64,000 nucleotides of DNA, taken from positions 2,232,001 through 2,296,000 of the forward strand of contig NC_018704.1 of NCBI RefSeq assembly GCF_000307165.1. The letters are read 5' to 3'. A program made the translations under genes and the position numbers. Every line of letters starts with the position of its first letter. Within the stretch, counting starts at the first letter, position 1. The notes beneath the pieces are model-generated. The model ran no database searches and was not told the origin of the DNA. It saw only the letters and a program-made list of their open reading frames with translations. Below, piece after piece: positions 18,162-26,191 of the stretch. Origin of the DNA: Amphibacillus xylanus NBRC 15112 (GTDB taxonomy: Bacteria > Bacillota > Bacilli > Bacillales > Amphibacillaceae).

Positions 18162-19768
18162 GTTTGAGTCAAGTATTTGTAGGCAATTTTTCTACGTTAA
18201 TAATGAAAGCGGATTCATCATTTTAAGGTGACCCCTTGATAAAGTTTTTGCCTTTTTTAAAAACCAGATAACTCCTTTAACACGTTGTATATCGGAATAT
18301 TTGCCTTTCCTTTTAGGTACATAAGATTGTCTCTGGTAACCTGACCAATGGTTCTTTTAACCTTTTCTTTATAATGTCTTGGTGGTTTCTTTTCCAGCTC
18401 GATTTCTGTCCATTTATCTATTCGCCCGAATAAAGTCTTTAGGGACAAATTATCCAAGAAGGCCACTAATGCAGTGCCCATGGCACTTACACCTTTATCC
18501 GACCAACTACGGCCATTTTTTAGTCTTTTGGCAAACACACTCATGGTTCCCTCTGCGCTTCCCATTGGACGCATACCAGTTGTATCAATTCCCTGTTCTT
18601 TTAACCATATTCTATAATCTCCCAATGCTTCTGGATATTTTTCTAATTGGCGGATAAACGACACAAGTCGTTCCTCCTTCTCCTCATCCTCAAGCGTTCC
18701 TACGGCACTGTTAAGCTCTGTTAAGAACGTTTTGTATTTGTATGCCGCAAGGGCTTTACGAATGGACCGATAACGAGGATGCTTGCTGAATATACTCTTA
18801 ACCTCTCGTGCCACATGAAAGCGATCAAGAGAAAAGAATACACGACCTTTAAAATACTCACGACAGGATGTAATCCAGTTGGCACCATCTCCATTTATAA
18901 CCAGCTTGTGAAAAGTCGGGTCATATTCGAAGTTTTCAATTAGAAAGTCCTCAAAAGCCTCCCAAAAGGGTTGCTTTCCTTTGTGAATAAAATGACGTTT
19001 GTTCTTAAGGCTAACCCGTTTTCCATTGACTTCCCATCCTTGATGGACAGCTGCTATTTTCTCTTCTTTTCCCTTTTTCCATTTACCTTGGCGTTTTACA
19101 AATAAACCATCTACTTCTACAAATAAGACGGGTTGGAGTATAGGTTCACGCTTTTTAGGTTTACACGTAACCTCTAATAGGTGTTGACGAATTGCCTCAT
19201 GACTGATAACCCGGTAACCTAATAGAGTTTGTAATGTATTAGCTGCATTTCGATAGGAGCGACCCTTAACAGCTAGCTCAATGGCAGCTTCCTCAATCAA
19301 TGGACTAAAAGAACCGGCCTCCTCAAACTCTAGATAACGATCAAGAAGATAGACATATTCCCCAGTTGATCGGTCAAGGTAATAATTGCGATATAATTCA
19401 ATCTCACCAAAGAGACTAGCTATATTAAACTTTCTTTTATCAATAAGACGATAGCGCTTTTTATCACGTTCATCGGCAATCTGTTGGTCCATATCCTCCA
19501 AGACCTGTTTCATAACGAAACCAAAGGTTTCTTGTAATTGTCTCCAAACCAATTGCTCAATTTGTTTTAAATTTGGGTATTTTATGATATTCTTTTCCAT
19601 GAGGGATTCTCCTTTCGGTAATGGTGTTTTAGTAGACTATCATTTTACCAAGGAGTGTCCCTTTTTTCATGACTTTTGCTTTGTTTCCTACCGCGCTATC
19701 GCTTGCTGGCCCCTTCACTTAGTGAAGGGGTTAATATATTTTTGCGCCCACAATAATTTTACTCATAC
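18162..19768 (-). mobile_element. ISLre2-family insertion sequence, copy A
   Basis: A 1607-bp element encoding one transposase on the minus strand. Imperfect terminal inverted repeats match at 17 of 23 positions (GTTTGAGTCAAGTATTTG at the left, GTATGAGTAAAATTATTG at the right, read inward). It is flanked by the 9-bp direct repeat TACAGTTCA. The element splits a terminator hairpin: AAACAGGATACA (18145-18156) and TGTATCCTGTTT (19780-19791) would otherwise form a 12-bp stem whose loop was the target site. Confidence 0.95.
18257..19600 (-). CDS. ISLre2-family transposase, copy A
   Basis: A 447-residue transposase of the ISLre2/UPF0236 group. Candidate DDE catalytic residues lie in VEVDGLFV, VINGDGANWI and GSAEGTM. 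The ribosome binding site GAAAGGAGA precedes the ATG. The protein is identical to copy B (21039-22382), showing recent duplication. It lies downstream of the ring-cleaving dioxygenase gene on the same strand, and that gene's terminator has been split by the insertion, so read-through into this transposase is possible. Confidence 0.96.
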   Translation of the reverse strand: MEKNIIKYPNLKQIEQLVWRQLQETFGFVMKQVLEDMDQQIADERDKKRYRLIDKRKFNIASLFGEIELYRNYYLDRSTGEYVYLLDRYLEFEEAGSFSPLIEEAAIELAVKGRSYRNAANTLQTLLGYRVISHEAIRQHLLEVTCKPKKREPILQPVLFVEVDGLFVKRQGKWKKGKEEKIAAVHQGWEVNGKRVSLKNKRHFIHKGKQPFWEAFEDFLIENFEYDPTFHKLVINGDGANWITSCREYFKGRVFFSLDRFHVAREVKSIFSKHPRYRSIRKALAAYKYKTFLTELNSAVGTLEDEEKEERLVSFIRQLEKYPEALGDYRIWLKEQGIDTTGMRPMGSAEGTMSVFAKRLKNGRSWSDKGVSAMGTALVAFLDNLSLKTLFGRIDKWTEIELEKKPPRHYKEKVKRTIGQVTRDNLMYLKGKANIPIYNVLKELSGF

Positions 19769-19777
19769 TACAGTTCA
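19769..19777. repeat. Right target-site duplication of ISLre2 copy A
   Basis: TACAGTTCA follows the right end of copy A and matches 18153-18161 exactly. Confidence 0.9.
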
Positions 19778-19800
19778 ATTGTATCCTGTTTAGTAATTTA

Positions 19801-20772
19801 CTATTTTCCACTATTTAATGGCTTTAATATTGATTCAATTTCAGCACGCTTATGTTCAATAAATGGTGGTAATGCTAATCTCTCACCTAAAGTTTCTTCT
19901 GGTTCATCAACTAAAAAGCCTGGCTCATCTGTAGACAATTCATAAAGAATGCCATTTGGTTCACGGAAGTAGAAGGCTTCAAAATAATAGCGATCTACGA
20001 TGCCTGAATTCGGCAACTTTTCTTGATTGATTCTATCAGCCCATGCTTCTAACTCTGTACGGTCCTTAACACGAAAAGCCACATGATGAACACTGCCTCG
20101 ACCCGGTCTTTCACGAGGTAAATCTGTTCTAACCTCGACATGGATTTCTGCACCTGATCCACCCTCACCTGTTTGATACACTTCAACATCTGGTTGTCCT
20201 GCTTGATAAGCCGGATAGCTTGCTACATGTCGAAAATTCATGACTCTCGTTAAAATATCTTTTGTTCGTGCTAGTTCAGGTACCGTTAATCGAACCGGTC
20301 CTAAGCCAGTAATACCATACTCAACAGGTACTGGACTCTTATCCCAAGGAATTCCCGCTTCCACTCCTGTATTATTTTGATCCGATACAAGCATTAATCG
20401 CTGGCCTTCTGGATCTTCAAAGAAAATGACTTTTCGTCCAAGCTGCTCACTTATACCTTCATGACTTACTGAAAACTGATCAAAGCGTTTAATCCAATAG
20501 TCAATCGCTTCATCACTCGCTACTCGAAGGCCCGTTAAAGAGATACTGTTATTGCCCCGGTATGTTCGTCCGATGCCTAGCATTTCAAAAAAGGTTAAAT
20601 CTGTACCTGGGCGACCAATTTCATCTGCGTAAAATAAATGATACATATGATGTGAATCTTGATTAACTGATTTTTTAACTAATCTCATACCGAGAACTTC
20701 TGTGTAAAATTGATAGTTCCGTTCCGCGCTTGCTGTCATTGCTGAAACATGATGTATACCTGAAAATTGCAT
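19801..20772 (-). CDS. VOC-family ring-cleaving dioxygenase (MhqO/MhqA-like)
   Basis: A 323-residue protein of two vicinal-oxygen-chelate (glyoxalase-fold) repeats. The metal ligands are readable as His in SGIHHVSAMT (residues about 7-8), His in SVHHVAFRV (near 220) and Glu in NGILYELSTDEPGF (near 272). Related Bacillus subtilis Mhq enzymes detoxify quinones and catechols under the MarR-type repressor MhqR. A 24-bp perfect palindrome of MhqR type overlaps its -35 box, which supports that role. It lies between two inverted IS copies but each IS has its own target duplication, so the gene is not evident transposon cargo. Confidence 0.88.
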   Translation of the reverse strand: MQFSGIHHVSAMTASAERNYQFYTEVLGMRLVKKSVNQDSHHMYHLFYADEIGRPGTDLTFFEMLGIGRTYRGNNSISLTGLRVASDEAIDYWIKRFDQFSVSHEGISEQLGRKVIFFEDPEGQRLMLVSDQNNTGVEAGIPWDKSPVPVEYGITGLGPVRLTVPELARTKDILTRVMNFRHVASYPAYQAGQPDVEVYQTGEGGSGAEIHVEVRTDLPRERPGRGSVHHVAFRVKDRTELEAWADRINQEKLPNSGIVDRYYFEAFYFREPNGILYELSTDEPGFLVDEPEETLGERLALPPFIEHKRAEIESILKPLNSGK

Positions 20773-20803
20773 ACCGACAACCCCCTATTGTTCTGTTAGC
20801 TTT

Positions 20804-20832
20804 ATTATAACTTAAAATTATCTTGAATTCAA
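20804..20832 (-). promoter_or_regulatory. Promoter of the ring-cleaving dioxygenase gene
   Basis: On the minus strand TTGAAT (20832-20827) and TATAAT (20809-20804) are 17 bp apart. The -35 lies inside the palindromic operator 20816-20839, so repressor binding would block RNA polymerase. Confidence 0.8.
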
Positions 20833-20839
20833 GATAATT
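20816..20839. promoter_or_regulatory. MhqR-type operator
   Basis: A perfect 24-bp palindrome with half-site AATTATCTTGAA. The core TATCTTGAATTCAAGATA differs from the B. subtilis MhqR operator TATCTCGAATTCGAGATA only in the symmetric central C/G bases. It overlaps the dioxygenase -35. No MhqR gene is in the window. Confidence 0.82.
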
Positions 20840-20862
20840 ATTAATCTATGTATCTAACGGAA

Positions 20863-20870
20863 TAAAGTTT
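20863..20870. repeat. Left target-site duplication of ISLre2 copy B
   Basis: TAAAGTTT precedes copy B and is repeated at 22478-22485. Confidence 0.85.
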
Positions 20871-22477
20871 GTATGAGTAAAATTATTGTGGGCGCAAAAA
20901 TATATTAACCCCTTCACTAAGTGAAGGGGCCAGCAAGCGATAGCGCGGTAGGAAACAAAGCAAAAGTCATGAAAAAAGGGACACTCCTTGGTAAAATGAT
21001 AGTCTACTAAAACACCATTACCGAAAGGAGAATCCCTCATGGAAAAGAATATCATAAAATACCCAAATTTAAAACAAATTGAGCAATTGGTTTGGAGACA
21101 ATTACAAGAAACCTTTGGTTTCGTTATGAAACAGGTCTTGGAGGATATGGACCAACAGATTGCCGATGAACGTGATAAAAAGCGCTATCGTCTTATTGAT
21201 AAAAGAAAGTTTAATATAGCTAGTCTCTTTGGTGAGATTGAATTATATCGCAATTATTACCTTGACCGATCAACTGGGGAATATGTCTATCTTCTTGATC
21301 GTTATCTAGAGTTTGAGGAGGCCGGTTCTTTTAGTCCATTGATTGAGGAAGCTGCCATTGAGCTAGCTGTTAAGGGTCGCTCCTATCGAAATGCAGCTAA
21401 TACATTACAAACTCTATTAGGTTACCGGGTTATCAGTCATGAGGCAATTCGTCAACACCTATTAGAGGTTACGTGTAAACCTAAAAAGCGTGAACCTATA
21501 CTCCAACCCGTCTTATTTGTAGAAGTAGATGGTTTATTTGTAAAACGCCAAGGTAAATGGAAAAAGGGAAAAGAAGAGAAAATAGCAGCTGTCCATCAAG
21601 GATGGGAAGTCAATGGAAAACGGGTTAGCCTTAAGAACAAACGTCATTTTATTCACAAAGGAAAGCAACCCTTTTGGGAGGCTTTTGAGGACTTTCTAAT
21701 TGAAAACTTCGAATATGACCCGACTTTTCACAAGCTGGTTATAAATGGAGATGGTGCCAACTGGATTACATCCTGTCGTGAGTATTTTAAAGGTCGTGTA
21801 TTCTTTTCTCTTGATCGCTTTCATGTGGCACGAGAGGTTAAGAGTATATTCAGCAAGCATCCTCGTTATCGGTCCATTCGTAAAGCCCTTGCGGCATACA
21901 AATACAAAACGTTCTTAACAGAGCTTAACAGTGCCGTAGGAACGCTTGAGGATGAGGAGAAGGAGGAACGACTTGTGTCGTTTATCCGCCAATTAGAAAA
22001 ATATCCAGAAGCATTGGGAGATTATAGAATATGGTTAAAAGAACAGGGAATTGATACAACTGGTATGCGTCCAATGGGAAGCGCAGAGGGAACCATGAGT
22101 GTGTTTGCCAAAAGACTAAAAAATGGCCGTAGTTGGTCGGATAAAGGTGTAAGTGCCATGGGCACTGCATTAGTGGCCTTCTTGGATAATTTGTCCCTAA
22201 AGACTTTATTCGGGCGAATAGATAAATGGACAGAAATCGAGCTGGAAAAGAAACCACCAAGACATTATAAAGAAAAGGTTAAAAGAACCATTGGTCAGGT
22301 TACCAGAGACAATCTTATGTACCTAAAAGGAAAGGCAAATATTCCGATATACAACGTGTTAAAGGAGTTATCTGGTTTTTAAAAAAGGCAAAAACTTTAT
22401 CAAGGGGTCACCTTAAAATGATGAATCCGCTTTCATTATTAACGTAGAAAAATTGCCTACAAATACTTGACTCAAAC
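20871..22477 (+). mobile_element. ISLre2-family insertion sequence, copy B
   Basis: A 1607-bp element, inverted relative to copy A and with the same terminal repeats. The inner end begins GTATGAGTAAAA and the outer end finishes CTTGACTCAAAC. It has its own 8-bp direct repeat TAAAGTTT, different from the duplication of copy A, so both copies arrived by separate transpositions. The right end is 17 bp from the -35 of the downstream metal-ATPase promoter. Confidence 0.95.
21039..22382 (+). CDS. ISLre2-family transposase, copy B
   Basis: A 447-residue transposase with the same protein sequence as copy A, on the opposite strand. It carries the candidate catalytic acidic residues in VEVDGLFV, VINGDGANWI and GSAEGTM. 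The ATG follows GAAAGGAGA. It lies immediately upstream of the NiCo-riboswitch ATPase gene and points toward it; the IS sequence after the stop includes a hairpin-poor tail, so outward read-through cannot be excluded. Confidence 0.96.
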   Translation: MEKNIIKYPNLKQIEQLVWRQLQETFGFVMKQVLEDMDQQIADERDKKRYRLIDKRKFNIASLFGEIELYRNYYLDRSTGEYVYLLDRYLEFEEAGSFSPLIEEAAIELAVKGRSYRNAANTLQTLLGYRVISHEAIRQHLLEVTCKPKKREPILQPVLFVEVDGLFVKRQGKWKKGKEEKIAAVHQGWEVNGKRVSLKNKRHFIHKGKQPFWEAFEDFLIENFEYDPTFHKLVINGDGANWITSCREYFKGRVFFSLDRFHVAREVKSIFSKHPRYRSIRKALAAYKYKTFLTELNSAVGTLEDEEKEERLVSFIRQLEKYPEALGDYRIWLKEQGIDTTGMRPMGSAEGTMSVFAKRLKNGRSWSDKGVSAMGTALVAFLDNLSLKTLFGRIDKWTEIELEKKPPRHYKEKVKRTIGQVTRDNLMYLKGKANIPIYNVLKELSGF

Positions 22478-22485
22478 TAAAGTTT
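22478..22485. repeat. Right target-site duplication of ISLre2 copy B
   Basis: TAAAGTTT follows the right end of copy B and matches 20863-20870. Confidence 0.85.
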
Positions 22486-22494
22486 GTGAAACGG

Positions 22495-22523
22495 TTGACA
22501 ATCTTATTAAAATATCATATCCT
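22495..22523 (+). promoter_or_regulatory. Promoter of the NiCo-riboswitch ATPase
   Basis: TTGACA (22495-22500) and TATCCT (22518-22523) are 17 bp apart. The promoter survives intact 17 bp beyond the end of IS copy B. Confidence 0.65.
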
Positions 22524-22584
22524 ATAGATAACAATTGAATTAAATCTCTCGCATTAGTTGAATACTAAAGCAAGATATTTTCAA

Positions 22585-22680
22585 ATCTGAGCAAGCTGCA
22601 CATTATTTCTTACTATGCAGCCCGGTCACGATTGTGACAGCAGAGTATACCTATCCTAGGGTACATCTGTGAGACAGTAG
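22585..22680 (+). ncRNA. NiCo (czcD) riboswitch
   Basis: The leader matches the conserved blocks of the NiCo motif in order: CTGAGCAAGC, a hairpin arm, TGCAGCCCGG, a TCACGATTGTGA arm, CAGCAGA, an arm, then ATCTGTGAGACAG. These correspond to the CUGAGCAGGC, GCAGCCGG, GCAACAGA and UCUGUGGGACAGU blocks of characterised members. The 3' side overlaps a strong terminator (22659-22707), so metal binding and termination are exclusive and ligand would switch the gene on. NiCo aptamers bind Co(II) and Ni(II), and response to Fe(II) has also been reported. Confidence 0.85.
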
Positions 22681-22707
22681 TTACTGTCCACAGGTGTGCC
22701 CTTTTTT
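22659..22707 (+). terminator. NiCo riboswitch expression-platform terminator
   Basis: GGGTACATCTGTG pairs with CACAGGTGTGCCC around an inner GACAGTA/TACTGTC stem, followed by TTTTTT. The 5' arm is part of the aptamer, so ligand binding would prevent this stem. Confidence 0.87.
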
Positions 22708-22749
22708 AATTATTACTTTTATAATTCCATTAAGAAAGGATGTTGTAAG

Positions 22750-24582
22750 ATGATTAAGTTTTTATTAAAAAATCGAAATGGGCAGTTCCTGTTGATTGGG
22801 TCCTTTATGGCAATGGTTGGATTTGTACTGATGTTGCTCAACCATGATTATAGTCGTTTTGCTTTTTATGGCTCGATCTTCTTTTTAGGCTTTTTTGCAG
22901 CTAAAAATGCAGTCGTTGATACAATTCAATCAAAGTCGCCTAATGTTGACTTGTTAATGATCTTAGCAGCGCTTGGAGCAACCTTTATTAACTATGAATC
23001 TGAAGGTGCAACACTATTACTAATTTTTGCTTGTGCTGAAGTTCTTGAAGACTATGCATCTAACAAATCAACCCGTGCGATTACTGAATTAATGGCTCAA
23101 GTTCCAACTGTTGCACAAGTATTAAAAGACAATGGCGATGTCATTGAAGTCCCAACAGATGCATTAGCTATCGGTGATATTGTCATCGTTGCAAAAGGTG
23201 CCCAAATTCCGATTGATGGAACGATCGATCGAACAGCACTGATCAATGAAGCCGCTCTCACAGGAGAGTCAATCCCTGTAGAGAAATCTAAAGGAGATAA
23301 TGCTTTTGCCGGAACAATTAATGAAGGTCATGTCTTCTATTTAACTGTAACAAAATTAAGTCATGAAACAGTCTTTTCAAATATTATTCGGATGGTTGAA
23401 GAAGCACAGAAGCGTCCATCTAAAGTATCGAAATTTATTGACCGTATTGAGTCTAAGTATGTGATTGCAGTGCTGATCACTGTTCCAATCTTTATTTTGA
23501 TGTTGTATACATTAAATGACCTGACATTTCAAGAAGCCTTCTATCGTGGAATGGTATTATTAACTGTTGCAAGTCCCTGTGCATTAGTTGCATCTGCAAC
23601 ACCAGCAACACTAAGCGCGATTAGTAACGGAGCGAAAAACGGCGTCCTCTTTAAGGGTGGTGCTGCGATGGAAGCACTTAGCTCTATGGATGTACTATAT
23701 AGTGATAAAACTGGGACATTGACTTTAGGGAAATTTAAAGTGATTGATTATGAAATCGATGAAAGTATTTTAAAAGAAGTTGTATATATGGAACAACAGT
23801 CGAGTCACCCCATTGCTGATGCGATCACAACATCGTTTAAAGATTTAGATTTAGGTGCTGTTGACGATCGTACACCAATTGAAGAAATTGCCGGTGCAGG
23901 GGTTAAAAAAGGCGATATCATAGTAGCTAAACCTACTGCATTAAAGAATTTTGAAGACCCATATAACTATCGTGAGAAGGTAGCAGCTGAAAATACTGCT
24001 GTCTTAGTTGGCAAAGCTAATCAAATTGTTGGGTACTTCTTATTAGCTGATCAAATCCGAAGCGAATCAGCTGAAGCAGTTGCTGGTTTTCAGGCTGAGG
24101 ATATTAAGGTTAATTTAATTACTGGCGATCATGAATTGGTTGCTAAAAAAGTTGCTAGTGAAATTAAAGTTGACCATTATTATTCTAACTGCTCACCTGA
24201 GGAAAAAATAAAATTTATTCAAGCTGATCAAGACAATCATCATGTTGTCGGTATGATTGGTGATGGTATTAACGATGCCCCTGCTCTTGCTCAAGCAGAT
24301 ATTGGGATAGCTATGGGCAGTGGTTCGTCAGTCGCCATGGAGTCATCTGATGTTGTCATCGTCAAAAATAATTTAGCCAAATTGTTATACAGCTTTAAAT
24401 TAAGTCAGCGATTAAATAAAATTATTGTTCAAAATGTGATTTTTTCAATTGCAGTGATTGTCTCATTGATTGGTTTAAATATTGTTGGTTGGCTAGGTTT
24501 GCCGTTGGGTGTTGTATTTCATGAAGGATCAACAATTTTAGTAATCTTAAATGGGTTACGTTTGTTAAGGCAAAAAGACTAG
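22750..24582 (+). CDS. P1B-type metal-exporting ATPase under NiCo riboswitch control
   Basis: A 610-residue heavy-metal P-type ATPase without N-terminal metal-binding domains. It has the transmembrane SPC motif (275-277), the phosphorylated Asp319 in DKTGT, the Ser-His-Pro motif at 352-354, the hinge GDGINDAPAL and HEGST (591-595) in the last membrane region. SPC plus HEG(S/G)T marks the P1B-4 group (CoaT, PfeT/ZosA, FrvA), which export Co(II), Fe(II) or related ions. The NiCo riboswitch in its leader supports Co/Ni or Fe. ATG 22750 follows AAGAAAGGATG; an earlier in-frame ATG at 22696 falls inside the terminator and lacks a ribosome site. Confidence 0.9.
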   Translation: MIKFLLKNRNGQFLLIGSFMAMVGFVLMLLNHDYSRFAFYGSIFFLGFFAAKNAVVDTIQSKSPNVDLLMILAALGATFINYESEGATLLLIFACAEVLEDYASNKSTRAITELMAQVPTVAQVLKDNGDVIEVPTDALAIGDIVIVAKGAQIPIDGTIDRTALINEAALTGESIPVEKSKGDNAFAGTINEGHVFYLTVTKLSHETVFSNIIRMVEEAQKRPSKVSKFIDRIESKYVIAVLITVPIFILMLYTLNDLTFQEAFYRGMVLLTVASPCALVASATPATLSAISNGAKNGVLFKGGAAMEALSSMDVLYSDKTGTLTLGKFKVIDYEIDESILKEVVYMEQQSSHPIADAITTSFKDLDLGAVDDRTPIEEIAGAGVKKGDIIVAKPTALKNFEDPYNYREKVAAENTAVLVGKANQIVGYFLLADQIRSESAEAVAGFQAEDIKVNLITGDHELVAKKVASEIKVDHYYSNCSPEEKIKFIQADQDNHHVVGMIGDGINDAPALAQADIGIAMGSGSSVAMESSDVVIVKNNLAKLLYSFKLSQRLNKIIVQNVIFSIAVIVSLIGLNIVGWLGLPLGVVFHEGSTILVILNGLRLLRQKD

Positions 24583-24898
24583 ATCAGGTTTTCCAGTTGA
24601 ATTAATAACATTTATCCATCAGTATTCCAATCAAATGAGAAGGTAACGAATCGATGTTAGAAGAATATTAAAGTACTTTAATAGTGGTTATATGTACTTG
24701 GTGGGCTATAGTCGACTGTCGACTTCTATTCGTTAACTTTTAATCATAGCCCATTTTAAACAATTTAATATCTCTATTATTGTTCTCTCACCCTACAGAT
24801 CACATTCAACTGGACACATAAAAATAATCCACCGTATTAATAAAGAGAATGGTGGATTATTTTTATTATAATCAAAAAGGTATTATTTAATTTACTAC
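24583..24898. other. Intergenic region after the ATPase gene
   Basis: This 316-bp stretch has no supported gene. TGGGCTAT and ATAGCCCA (about 24700-24755) form a wide-loop inverted repeat followed by TTTTA, perhaps the ATPase terminator; GTCGACTGTCGAC lies in its loop. The terminator for the secreted-protein gene is at its right end. Confidence 0.5.
24826..24872 (-). terminator. Terminator of the secreted-protein gene
   Basis: AAATAATCCACC pairs with GGTGGATTATTT, followed on the minus strand by TTTTTAT, 27 bp beyond the stop codon of the gene at 24899. Confidence 0.75.
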
Positions 24899-25741
24899 TT
24901 AAGGCCCTACTCTAAATACTACTGTAGCACGATGAGGGGCTTTCAGCATAGCTTTATTATTTGATAAAGTATGATTGATCGAAAGAGGGCCTAACGAAAC
25001 ATTTACACTAGTATTAGAACCACCAGGATCTGAAGCGTACTGCATTTGGAAAATACCCGTCCTTTTGTTTTTTGTGTCTACTTTATAACTAACGTGTCCT
25101 TTGTAGTATGCCGCATTTCCACTCCACCGCCATGTAGCACCATTATTAGCATCAATCTCATATGGTCTACCACCTGCATTTCCGTAATATTGCCAAGTAT
25201 TGTATGTTTGTTGTCTAGTCATAATTCTTGCTTCATAAGAGTTGGGAACTATATCTAAGTTTGATTCTTTAGTAAATCCTACAAACTCTCTGGGTGCTGT
25301 TTCCTTTTTCGTCCATTCGAAAAGAGCAATTATCCGTTGAACTTTCTGTCCATTGTTTGCTGTAGAAAACTGAAGCTTTAGGTCAGATGTTGGAATTACA
25401 TTAAACGGTGAGACATAGTTAGGTGAAGTATTATATATAGCCGGAAGTTCTACTAGATTTCCATCCGGGTCAATAATATACTCTTTGATTTCCCCTGGAT
25501 AATAATTTAGCTTTCTATCTGGATTATTTTCTATGTCCTCACCAAAGTCAGCTATGAGTATTTCTTTCAAACCAATATCCATTAGATTAATTTCCGCTTC
25601 TGACAAACCATAACTTAAAAGTTTTGAATTGTAATAACTCTCCAAATCCTCATAGGCATAGACATTGCTATCAATTACAATTAAACCACACAAAAAGATT
25701 ACTGATAACAAGAAACCCAAAAACACTTTTTTAAAAGACAT
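24899..25741 (-). CDS. Secreted protein of unknown function
   Basis: A 280-residue protein I do not recognise. It begins with a clear signal peptide (MSFKKVFLGFLLSVIFLCGLIVI...VYA, probable cleavage after NVYA near residue 28). The N-terminal third is acidic with YPGEIKEYIIDPDGNLVELP. The C-terminal part is rich in Asn, Gly, Trp and Tyr (TWQYYGNAGGRPYEIDANN, WRWSGNAAYYKGHVSYKVDT) and ends in a beta-like run, suggesting an extracellular beta-sandwich. No catalytic motif is visible. GGAGAGG precedes ATG 25741. It is divergent from a small membrane protein and has a 30-bp palindrome over its promoter, so the two are probably co-regulated. A toxin/immunity-like pair is one guess. Confidence 0.8.
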   Translation of the reverse strand: MSFKKVFLGFLLSVIFLCGLIVIDSNVYAYEDLESYYNSKLLSYGLSEAEINLMDIGLKEILIADFGEDIENNPDRKLNYYPGEIKEYIIDPDGNLVELPAIYNTSPNYVSPFNVIPTSDLKLQFSTANNGQKVQRIIALFEWTKKETAPREFVGFTKESNLDIVPNSYEARIMTRQQTYNTWQYYGNAGGRPYEIDANNGATWRWSGNAAYYKGHVSYKVDTKNKRTGIFQMQYASDPGGSNTSVNVSLGPLSINHTLSNNKAMLKAPHRATVVFRVGP

Positions 25742-25757
25742 TTGCACCTCTCCTTTA

Positions 25758-25787
25758 TTATGGTATATTATATATAATATACCATAA
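25758..25787. promoter_or_regulatory. 30-bp perfect palindrome upstream of the secreted-protein gene
   Basis: Half-site TTATGGTATATTATA is followed by its exact complement. It starts 16 bp upstream of the secreted-protein start codon and contains TATAAT on both strands, so it likely is both operator and -10 region. The half-site GGTATATTATA does not match a regulator I know. Confidence 0.7.
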
Positions 25788-25841
25788 TAACTTCCGTGTA
25801 AATGATAATTTACAAAAAAATGTAAAGTGAGGAATAAAAAG

Positions 25842-26141
25842 ATGAAGATAAAGATTACCCCTCTTTTATTAACAATCAATGCTATATTGTTAGTGTTTAT
25901 TTTATTATTATTAGTCTTTAAAGAACCAATTTCCGTAACTACTGAACCTGCACAAGAAAGTTACGTCCCTAATAGTTCTTATGAAGTCGCACAATTAAGT
26001 GAGAATATCATTGCGATCGTGAGTACAGATTATTATTCTGCGGACTTTGGCGAATTAATTGCATTAGAGTTTGATCCTGATACTGATACATTTAATGTGA
26101 TTAGTAATTTTGATATTAGAGATAATTGGGTGCCTAACTAA
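25842..26141 (+). CDS. Small membrane-anchored protein of unknown function
   Basis: A 99-residue protein with one strongly hydrophobic N-terminal segment (residues about 5-28, LLLTINAILLVFILLLLVF) and a short acidic exterior domain ending DFGELIALEFDPDTDTFNVISNFDIRDNW. ATG 25842 follows TGAGG at good spacing; an in-frame GTG at 25827 overlaps that site and is unlikely. It is divergent from the secreted unknown protein with only 100 bp between start codons, and precedes the TPP riboswitch. It may be an immunity, anchor or sensor partner of its neighbour; that is inference. Confidence 0.65.
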   Translation: MKIKITPLLLTINAILLVFILLLLVFKEPISVTTEPAQESYVPNSSYEVAQLSENIIAIVSTDYYSADFGELIALEFDPDTDTFNVISNFDIRDNWVPN

Positions 26142-26191
26142 CTTGTCATTTGATCTGATCTATATTATGATGAAACCAATTCAATAGCTTT

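Noticed and set aside
18153-22485. Composite transposon carrying the dioxygenase gene
   Set aside because: Each IS has its own target-site duplication and there is no shared outer duplication, so the copies inserted independently.
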